A stretch of 11,489 bases of DNA from Candidatus Omnitrophota bacterium (GTDB taxonomy: Bacteria > Omnitrophota > Gorgyraeia > Gygaellales > JAHJCI01), in the NCBI GenBank assembly GCA_016783355.1, contig JADHWR010000039.1, positions 1 to 11,489 on the forward strand, given 5' to 3'. The position numbers were made by a program, and so were the translations under genes. Under the pieces are notes generated by a model. That model was not told where the DNA came from, ran no database searches, and saw only the letters and a list, made by a program, of their open reading frames with translations. Shown piece after piece: positions 6,635 through 11,489 of this stretch; the stretch's first letter is position 1; each line of letters begins with the position of its first letter.

Positions 6635-6663
6635 ATTTTACTGCTGAATGGCGACTTGTTCAA
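6635..6663 (-). promoter_or_regulatory. Probable sigma70-type promoter for the metV leader
   Basis: Minus strand TTGAAC (6658-6663, 4 of 6), 17-base spacer, TAAAAT (6635-6640, 5 of 6). The predicted start near 6628 falls four bases before hairpin A, so promoter and leader fit together. The remaining stretch 6668-6805 between here and the TPR gene holds only a weak A/T-rich hairpin (6738-6759) and no recognisable gene. Confidence 0.5.
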
Positions 6664-6805
6664 TGAGAATTTATTTCTGTCCAAGGTTAAGCCTCGACAA
6701 ATAATCAACCCAAATCCTCGTACCCCAGCGAGCTAAACAAAATCTCACAAAGATTTTTGGGGGAATTTTGGGATGGAAACTGGATGATAGGGGAAATTTT
6801 GTAAC

Positions 6806-7849
6806 TTATCTTTCTCTTCTCGAAGCTCTCTTCAGTTCTTCAAGGAATCCAGGAGGGACACTGATTCCCAATTCTTCTGCTTTATACACATCTTCCCAAC
6901 TTTTATCATAGTCCTGTTTTAGAAAATACACTACTGCTCGAGCTTGGTAAACTGGGGCAAAATTACCATTGATTCTTATAGCTTCAGAATAATCAGATAT
7001 AGCTTGGTCTAAGTTGCCTTTCTCAGCATAAACGCTTCCCCGGTTATAGTAAGTCTGGCTATTCTTAGGATTAATTTCTATTGTCTTATTGTAGTCAAGT
7101 ATGGCTTGGTCTAAGTTGCCTTTCATAAGATAGTAGACATTCCCTCGGTTTAGGTAGGCATCAGCAAAGTTAGGATTAATTTTTATGGCCTCGGTATAAT
7201 CAGATATAGCGTGATCTGGGTTATCTTTTTTATCATAGACAGTGCCTCTGTTGTAGTAAGCATGAAAATCATTAGGATTAATTTCTATTGCTTTGGTGTA
7301 ATCAGAGATAGCTTGGTCGTATTGGTGTTTTTGTTCATAGAGAGACCCTCGATTGAGATAGGCGTCAGCATAGTTCGGTTTTATCTCTGTCACTTTACTA
7401 AAATCAGAGATAGCCTGGTCATATTGGCCTTTAAAATAATAGACACTTCCTCGATAGAAGTAGGTATCAGCATAATTAGGCTCATTAGCAATAACTCTGT
7501 TAAACTCGGCGATAGCTTCATCCAACATCCCTTTGTTGCCATAATCTATTCCTTTAAATATCTGGATGGCTATCTCTTTTTTTATCTTCTGACCGATTAC
7601 ATCTTCAATTGTCTCCAGATTTGATTTTGCAGGTGAAAAGGATAAACCAATCTCGATGCCCTTTTCAATCTCTTTTTTCGCTTCTTCAAATCTTCCCTGA
7701 GCGGCATATTCCACAGCCTTATTGTAGTATTCCAATTTAGGAGTTTGACTGAAGCAAGTACTAATCATTAAAAATATTATTCCGAACAGTATGCCTATTT
7801 TTCTTAAAACTTGGTGAGAAATCGTTTCAACCACTCTCCTTTCCCGCAA
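6806..7849 (-). CDS. Exported tetratricopeptide-repeat protein
   Basis: A protein of about 347 residues made of about eight TPR units: one degenerate (about 39-72), then near-perfect 34-residue units from about 93 to 331 with the G-x-Y...A-I-x-D-Y/F-x-K-A-I-x-I-N-P-N pattern; the unit near 229-263 has one extra residue. TPR arrays are protein-binding scaffolds; no partner is indicated. Residues 16-34 (LRKIGILFGIIFLMISTCFS) are a hydrophobic export signal; the Cys is not in a good lipobox. The start is doubtful. The open frame reaches a TTG at 7847-7849 without a good ribosome site, whereas a strong AAGGAG (7836-7841) stands five bases before a TTG at 7828-7830 in a different frame, which encodes MKRFLTKF and then stops. 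One missing T in the T4 run at 7806-7809 would join the two into a typical signal peptide. Functional assignment is limited to the repeat class. Confidence 0.85.
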   Translation of the reverse strand: MRERRVVETISHQVLRKIGILFGIIFLMISTCFSQTPKLEYYNKAVEYAAQGRFEEAKKEIEKGIEIGLSFSPAKSNLETIEDVIGQKIKKEIAIQIFKGIDYGNKGMLDEAIAEFNRVIANEPNYADTYFYRGSVYYFKGQYDQAISDFSKVTEIKPNYADAYLNRGSLYEQKHQYDQAISDYTKAIEINPNDFHAYYNRGTVYDKKDNPDHAISDYTEAIKINPNFADAYLNRGNVYYLMKGNLDQAILDYNKTIEINPKNSQTYYNRGSVYAEKGNLDQAISDYSEAIRINGNFAPVYQARAVVYFLKQDYDKSWEDVYKAEELGISVPPGFLEELKRASRRER

Positions 7850-7857
7850 TTATACCA
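7849..7857 (-). promoter_or_regulatory. Probable extended -10 promoter for the TPR gene
   Basis: Minus strand TGGTATAAT (7849-7857): consensus TATAAT with the TGn extension. The best -35 (TTAAAA, 7873-7878, spacer 18) is weak. The start would fall near 7842, just before the AAGGAG at 7836-7841, which supports initiation at the TTG at 7830 rather than 7849. Confidence 0.45.
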
Positions 7858-7903
7858 CCAGAATCTTAAAATTTTTAACCCCGCATGAGGTCTTTAGTAA
7901 ACT

Positions 7904-7917
7904 GTTGCATTAGCAAC
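7904..7917 (-). terminator. Weak hairpin after rarA, possible terminator
   Basis: Minus strand GTTGC-TAAT-GCAAC starts 7 bases after the rarA stop. The stem is only 5 pairs and the following AGTTTACT is a poor U-tract, so termination here would be inefficient at best. Confidence 0.25.
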
Positions 7918-7923
7918 TTGAAT

Positions 7924-9261
7924 CTACCCAGTCCCCTTCTTGGGGATGAGTCCCTTATTCTTATTTTTTAGTTTTTCTAAGCGCTGCTTAATCTTTGCCT
8001 CATAACCGATGTCTGTTGGCTCATAGTATTTAACCTTCTTGGGAGTATAGTCCTGTTTAAGATAATGCCCTTTATAATTATGGGGATATTTGTAGCCCTT
8101 GCCCCGACCCAATCTCTCTGCTCCTGGATAAGAGGCATCCTTGAGGTGTTCGGGCACCTCTTGCGATCTTTGTCTTTCAATATCCTGGTATGCCTTATCA
8201 ATCGCTAAATAGGCGGCATTCGATTTAGGGGCGCAGGCAACATAGATTACTGCCTGGGCAAGAGGTATTCGTGCCTCAGGCATACCCACAAACTCAGAAA
8301 TTTGCAAGGCGGCATTGGCTAAAACTAAAGCCAATGGATCAGCATTACCGACATCCTCTGCAGCCAGTATGCAAATGCGCCGGGCAATAAAGCGCGGATC
8401 TTCTCCGGCATAAAGCATCTTTGCCATCCAGTATAAAGCGCTATCGGGATCTGAACCACGCATTGCCTTAATAAAAGCGGAAGCAGTATCAAAATGGACA
8501 TCGCCATTGCGATCATAAAGAACGATTTTTTTCTGTATAGATTCCTGGGCGAGTTTTAAATCAAAATGAATAAATCCGTCCACGCGAGGCCCTGAAGTCA
8601 AAACGCCAATTTCCAAGGCATTCAAGGCCCTTCGCGCATCTCCATCGCAAACCTCAGTCAAAAAAGACAATGCGCGTTTTTGTGCTTTTATTTTTAGATT
8701 CCCCAGGCCGCGCTGTTTATCCCTCAAAGCAAATGTTAATATCTTTAACACATCCTGTTGGGTTAATGGTTTTAATTCCAAAACTAACGAACGAGAAATC
8801 AAAGGGGCAACTATAGAGAAAAAGGGATTATGCACAGTTGCGCCGATTAAGATAATATTTGCCTCTTCCACATCAGGCATGAGTACATCCTGTTGGGCTT
8901 TATTAAACCGGTGAATTTCATCAATAAATAAAATTGTTTTCTTGCCTGTCGTGCTCTTACGATGCTTAGCCTGAGCAATCTGAGTTCGTAATTCTTCTAC
9001 ATTAGAGGTGGTTGCATTTAGCCAAACAAAATGGGATTGAGTAATCTTAGAAATACACCAGGCAAGAGAAGTCTTACCGCATCCCGGAGGACCATAAAGA
9101 ATAAGCGAAAAAAGACGTCCTGACTCAATAGCTCGAGTTAAAAGACAGCTCTTGCCTAAAATATGCTCCTGGCCAATAAATTCATTTAGATTTACTGGCC
9201 TTAAGCGTACAGCAAGAGGTTTATCTTTATTATTTTGTGAGTTTTTTTCAAATAAATCCAT
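7924..9261 (-). CDS. rarA: Replication-associated recombination protein A (RarA/MgsA AAA+ ATPase)
   Basis: A 445-residue AAA+ ATPase of the RarA/MgsA/WRNIP1 family (COG2256), acting at stalled replication forks as a tetramer related to clamp loaders. Domains in order: the N-terminal PLAVRLRPVNLNEFIGQEH box, Walker A GPPGCGKT (57-64), Walker B ILFIDE (110-115) followed by IHRFNKAQQD, the sensor-1 region GATVHNP (where GATTENP is usual), arginine-finger candidate R157 (LISR) and sensor-2 GDARRALN. The C-terminal tetramerisation half has the family's RGSDPDSALYWMAKML, ARRICILAAEDVG and the closing YKYPHNYKGHYLKQDY-type motif. Length is normal. The ATG is followed by DLF, as in many homologues; the ribosome site (GAGAG) is modest. 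The gene follows the 6S RNA gene with only a repeat between, so read-through from that promoter is possible. 6S RNA near rarA is known from other bacteria, as I recall. Confidence 0.95.
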   Translation of the reverse strand: MDLFEKNSQNNKDKPLAVRLRPVNLNEFIGQEHILGKSCLLTRAIESGRLFSLILYGPPGCGKTSLAWCISKITQSHFVWLNATTSNVEELRTQIAQAKHRKSTTGKKTILFIDEIHRFNKAQQDVLMPDVEEANIILIGATVHNPFFSIVAPLISRSLVLELKPLTQQDVLKILTFALRDKQRGLGNLKIKAQKRALSFLTEVCDGDARRALNALEIGVLTSGPRVDGFIHFDLKLAQESIQKKIVLYDRNGDVHFDTASAFIKAMRGSDPDSALYWMAKMLYAGEDPRFIARRICILAAEDVGNADPLALVLANAALQISEFVGMPEARIPLAQAVIYVACAPKSNAAYLAIDKAYQDIERQRSQEVPEHLKDASYPGAERLGRGKGYKYPHNYKGHYLKQDYTPKKVKYYEPTDIGYEAKIKQRLEKLKNKNKGLIPKKGTG

Positions 9262-9286
9262 AGAGAACTCTCAAGAATACCTCTTT

Positions 9287-9362
9287 TAACGCAGATAAAC
9301 GCAGATTGTACGCAGATGGTCGCAGGTAGTCTCCCTGCTAAAATCTGCGAGAATCTGCGTTT
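9287..9362. repeat. CGCAGAT-unit repeat with inverted halves
   Basis: Three forward ACGCAGAT units (9289-9296, 9299-9306, 9310-9317) face two reverse AATCTGCG units (9342-9349, 9352-9359). Arms AACGCAGAT/ATCTGCGTT and CGCAGATT/AATCTGCG pair across the centre, with two-base offsets on both sides, so the whole forms a long hairpin. It lies between the 3' end of the 6S RNA and rarA. I remember similar CGCAGAT iterations in other genomes, but cannot verify that here. Confidence 0.7.
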
Positions 9363-9363
9363 C

Positions 9364-9539
9364 AAAAAAAATCCCTGCATTGTGCCGTCAACTCCTGATT
9401 GGCCGAACCGTTTTATCTTCAGGTGGGCGCCTCTTCTTATTGCCTCAGCAACAAAGAAAGCGTAACGCCCTCTTAATGATGTTGGTTCACCATCAAATAG
9501 CCATCGACGAACACAGCAGGGATTTTTATTCTCTAAACA
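9364..9539 (-). ncRNA. ssrS: 6S RNA
   Basis: 6S RNA binds the sigma70 RNA polymerase holoenzyme by mimicking an open promoter and lowers housekeeping transcription in slow growth. The minus strand folds as the family does. The closing stem AAAATCCCTGC/GCAGGGATTTT (around 9517-9527 with 9367-9377) is followed by TGTG/CACA, then the internal loop TTC opposite GG, then GTCGA/TTGAC; this resembles the E. coli 'UGUUCG...CGGCA' segment. Inward are GAACC (9484-9488) with GGTTC (9405-9409) and TGG/CCA, then an open central bubble, then GGGCG/CGCCC (9466-9470 with 9425-9429) and a terminal stem CTTTCTT-GTTGC with GCAA-AAGAAG. Total length of about 165-175 is typical. The run of U at the 3' end (9364-9371) after the closing stem can terminate transcription. 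The exact 5' end is uncertain (9530-9540). The shape and motifs together make this a strong call. Confidence 0.85.
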
Positions 9540-9545
9540 TAATCA

Positions 9546-9574
9546 AGTATAGCATAATTAAAGCACAAAATCAA
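9546..9574 (-). promoter_or_regulatory. sigma70-type promoter of the 6S RNA gene
   Basis: Minus strand TTGATT (9569-9574, 4 of 6), 17-base spacer, TATACT (9546-9551, 5 of 6). The predicted start near 9539 lies about 10 bases before the closing stem. The -35 begins 12 bases after the stop of the ATPase subunit K gene. Confidence 0.68.
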
Positions 9575-9585
9575 GACGAAGAATT

Positions 9586-10032
9586 TTACCCTCGAGGTAG
9601 TGCCATCATACAAAAAACCATCACAAATAAAGCCACTGTCTCGATTACCCCCAACACCATAATGTAATTAGCAAAGCCTTTGCCTGTCTCGGCTAAAGCA
9701 TCCGAAGCCCTTGCCCCTGCCTTGCCTTGCATATAAGCGCTAAGCCCCATGGCCAAGCCAGCTAAAAAACCAATAATCATCTGGTATTGATACGATTCTG
9801 CATTCGCGGGCAGATTCGCATTGATAATCTGACCTCTTAAAATCATCCCGTAAATTGTTTGGGTCAGGGGAGCCCCCACGAAAGCAATCAGGATAAAAGG
9901 CGCTGCTCTATTTTGAGAGAAGACCTTTTTCCATGCTCCGATTGCGGCCATGCCCGCTACGCCTGTCCCCAACGCTGAACCCATAGCAGCCAGGGTTAAA
10001 GAAAAATTCATATCACCTAAACCAGCTATCAT
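9586..10032 (-). CDS. ntpK: V-type ATP synthase subunit K (proteolipid, c-ring)
   Basis: A 148-residue membrane protein with two fused two-helix hairpins (four transmembrane segments, about 10-30, 46-66, 84-104, 122-145), the V-type proteolipid that forms the rotating ion-carrying ring. The ion-binding carboxylate is E131 in the fourth helix (GVIETVAL); the first hairpin has no acidic residue, as in other duplicated bacterial K subunits. Residues T57-Q58 (APLTQTIYG), Q102 (YMQGKAG) and E131 line up with T64, Q65, Q110 and E139 of the Enterococcus hirae Na+ V-ATPase, with spacings of 44 and 29 against 45 and 29. Na+ coupling is therefore inferred. A GGGGG ribosome site lies about 6 bases before the ATG. 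It follows subunit I, and no other ATPase gene comes after it, which fits the order ...A-B-D-I-K known in spirochaetes and chlamydiae. Confidence 0.94.
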   Translation of the reverse strand: MIAGLGDMNFSLTLAAMGSALGTGVAGMAAIGAWKKVFSQNRAAPFILIAFVGAPLTQTIYGMILRGQIINANLPANAESYQYQMIIGFLAGLAMGLSAYMQGKAGARASDALAETGKGFANYIMVLGVIETVALFVMVFCMMALPRG

Positions 10033-10047
10033 TATGTCCCCCTTTTT

Positions 10048-10139
10048 AAGTTACGTAGGTTATGGAAGTTAAGAAGGTCGCCGAGGTTACAACTGTAACC
10101 TTCGTAACATTAGGCAACCTCCGTAACTTTCGTAACCTT
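10048..10139. repeat. GTTACG-unit imperfect inverted repeat between subunits I and K
   Basis: The centre GGTTACA-AC-TGTAACC (10085-10100) is a perfect 7-pair palindrome. Outside it, iterated GTTACG/CGTAAC half-units continue on both sides out to 10048 and 10139, giving arms of about 44-46 bases that align imperfectly (both begin AAG-TTACG when read in the same orientation). It fills almost the whole gap and reaches the subunit I stop codon. The same style of unit is seen at 2319-2412. Confidence 0.7.
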
Positions 10140-11489
10140 ATTCTCGAAACGGCCTATATTCTATACCCGACCATTGCATATCTAAATGCGTGGAAAACTC
10201 CAACATATTCAATCTTATTCCGTGAACAATCACCGCCATAAGACCGAGAATAATATTTAAACCATGGCCTAAGACAATGATCATTGCCGAGATAAGGCTT
10301 CTTAAAATATTATTAAACCCGATCATTAAAGCGATGTTATTAAAACTGCTTGCTACAGCTACTGATGCATACCCTACAGCGAATAGCCTCAAATAAGAAA
10401 TTATATCTGAAAAAGAACTGATTACTTTTAAGGGTAAATCCCTTAAGGTAACGGCAATGCCTTTTAATATATTTCTTTGCGGGGAAGAGAATAATAACAC
10501 CAAGCCGAGCCCGATAGTAAACATAATGCCGACATGTCCGGGAAGCCCCTTTCCCAAGACAAGCTTCCCGGCCATAAAAAATATGCTCCAAATAATTAAT
10601 ATCCAGCCAAGCTGAGCAAGGGCCTTAAGGGAATTTATTATCCTCAAGGCAACGGTGCTGTGAGCGATAGTTAAATGCACCGCGCCAATTAAAAAACATA
10701 TCTGCATCATAAAGGATTGGTTTCCCTCCACAAAAGTATTTATCTTATCCACAATCATGCTTTTTAAAAAGGGGAGTTGAGCTATTTTCTCAAAGCCAAA
10801 CCATGTTCCGCTCACCGCCCCCCAAATTATCGTAGTAAAACCTAAAACATATATAAGCCTAAACGGCTCAGGCGGCAGGGTAGGAACCTTTCTTCTTACT
10901 AAATAAGTAATGAGGAGAAATATCAAACCATACCCCCCATCTCCTATAAGCAAGGCAAAAAACAAACTAAAAAATAAAAGAAAACTGAAACTTATATCAT
11001 ATTCATTATACCCGGGTAAGGTTCCCATGAATTTAAACACGGGCTCTATTATCCTAAGCCAACGAGGATTCTTAATAAAGGTAGGTACCTCCTGAAGATT
11101 GTCTGGCTGTTGAATAAGATATGCCCATCCTTTTTTATTAGCCAAGGCGATAAGTTTGGCGACTTCCTCCGCCGGCATAAACCCCTGCAAATAAGCAATC
11201 TCCCCCTCTTCTTGCATGCTTGATTTTACTCTATTAAAATCCAATGACTTTTTAAGATAATTTAAATACTTAGACAGGCCCTTTTTATAACTTGCTCCTT
11301 CTCTTAATAAATTATCTATAGAAAATATTTTACTTTCTACTGCCTTGTGTTCTTTTCTAAGAACCTCCAAATCCTGATCCGGGAGAATAATCTCCTTAAG
11401 ATCTATCTCTTCCTTGACGGTGAGAGAGACTACTGCTATAAAATAATTATTCGCCTGCTTCTTTATAACCTCTACTATCCTTGTCTTTC
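10138..11489 (-). CDS. ntpI: V-type ATP synthase subunit I (a-subunit homologue), N-terminus beyond window
   Basis: The stator membrane subunit of the V-type ATPase; its membrane half forms the ion path against the K ring. The frame is open to the right edge, giving 449 residues; families are 600-650, so some 150-200 N-terminal residues are missing. The visible soluble part includes a charged coiled stretch and GFMPAEEVAKL, a family motif ('G-W-v-P' region). The membrane part starts near residue 165 of the fragment with YNEYDISFSF, then IGDGGYGL, a hallmark of subunit I, and about seven further helices. The essential arginine is seen in SYLRLFAVGYA (R367 of the fragment), and a second conserved one in HGIRLNMLEF (R425), matching the two arginines known from yeast Vph1. 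It ends with the typical EFSTHLDMQWSGIEYRPF. A TTG at 11370 is only an internal codon, because conserved reading continues upstream of it. Confidence 0.95.
   Translation of the reverse strand, partial: KTRIVEVIKKQANNYFIAVVSLTVKEEIDLKEIILPDQDLEVLRKEHKAVESKIFSIDNLLREGASYKKGLSKYLNYLKKSLDFNRVKSSMQEEGEIAYLQGFMPAEEVAKLIALANKKGWAYLIQQPDNLQEVPTFIKNPRWLRIIEPVFKFMGTLPGYNEYDISFSFLLFFSLFFALLIGDGGYGLIFLLITYLVRRKVPTLPPEPFRLIYVLGFTTIIWGAVSGTWFGFEKIAQLPFLKSMIVDKINTFVEGNQSFMMQICFLIGAVHLTIAHSTVALRIINSLKALAQLGWILIIWSIFFMAGKLVLGKGLPGHVGIMFTIGLGLVLLFSSPQRNILKGIAVTLRDLPLKVISSFSDIISYLRLFAVGYASVAVASSFNNIALMIGFNNILRSLISAMIIVLGHGLNIILGLMAVIVHGIRLNMLEFSTHLDMQWSGIEYRPFRE

Noticed and set aside
6445..6708. 87-codon minus-strand ORF overlapping the metV start
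   Set aside because: Its codons run through the promoter and three perfect hairpins, it overlaps metV by 28 bases, lacks a ribosome site and shows no recognisable domain. The structure explains the sequence better than coding does.
7211..7624. 137-codon plus-strand ORF
   Set aside because: It is the antisense shadow of the TPR repeats; its repetitive hydrophobic pattern is the reverse of the TPR codons.
9380..9667. 95-codon plus-strand ORF
   Set aside because: It lies antisense over the 6S RNA and the 3' end of the subunit K gene and has no family resemblance.
11368..11370. TTG as the start codon of V-ATPase subunit I
   Set aside because: The same frame continues upstream to the window edge with subunit-I-like sequence, so the gene is simply cut by the window.

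Overview
This 11.5 kb window is a compact bacterial housekeeping region in which every gene I can support reads on the minus strand, so gene order below runs from high to low coordinates. Base composition is moderately AT-rich. The combination of a V-type (A/V) ATP synthase, an Fe-S type methylenetetrahydrofolate reductase subunit (MetV), RNase Y and intergenic spaces filled with imperfect-palindrome repeats suggests an uncultured, probably anaerobic bacterium. Candidate phylum Omnitrophota is my best guess, but this rests on gene content and style only.

Layout: (1) 9.59-11.49 kb holds the end of a V-ATPase operon: subunit I (its N-terminus lies beyond the right edge), then the proteolipid subunit K, whose residues match a Na+-binding site. 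(2) 9.36-9.54 kb holds a 6S RNA gene with a well-formed sigma70-type promoter, followed by a CGCAGAT-unit repeat and rarA (replication-associated recombination ATPase). (3) 6.8-7.85 kb encodes an exported TPR protein; its signal-peptide region appears to carry a one-base frame disruption. (4) 6.47-6.66 kb is a promoter followed by three consecutive strong hairpins leading into metV; this leader is the best candidate for undescribed biology here. (5) 5-formyltetrahydrofolate cyclo-ligase follows with its own promoter, giving a small folate/C1 neighbourhood with metV. (6) rny (RNase Y), ymdB (cyclic-nucleotide/metallophosphoesterase), a secreted GH39-like glycosidase, a PilZ-domain protein and the beginning of xseA (exonuclease VII large subunit, cut by the left edge) form a close-packed set that may be one operon. 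The glycosidase and PilZ genes sit between ymdB and xseA.

Nearly every larger intergenic gap contains a different repeat built from short iterated half-units arranged as imperfect inverted repeats (2.32-2.42, 3.23-3.29, 4.89-4.99, 5.01-5.10, 9.29-9.36, 10.05-10.14 kb). Two of them overlap stop codons, and one overlaps the start codon and signal-peptide codons of the glycosidase gene. Three genes (rny, the cyclo-ligase, metV) and the 6S RNA have recognisable promoters with 17-bp spacers, so the window is probably several transcription units rather than one.
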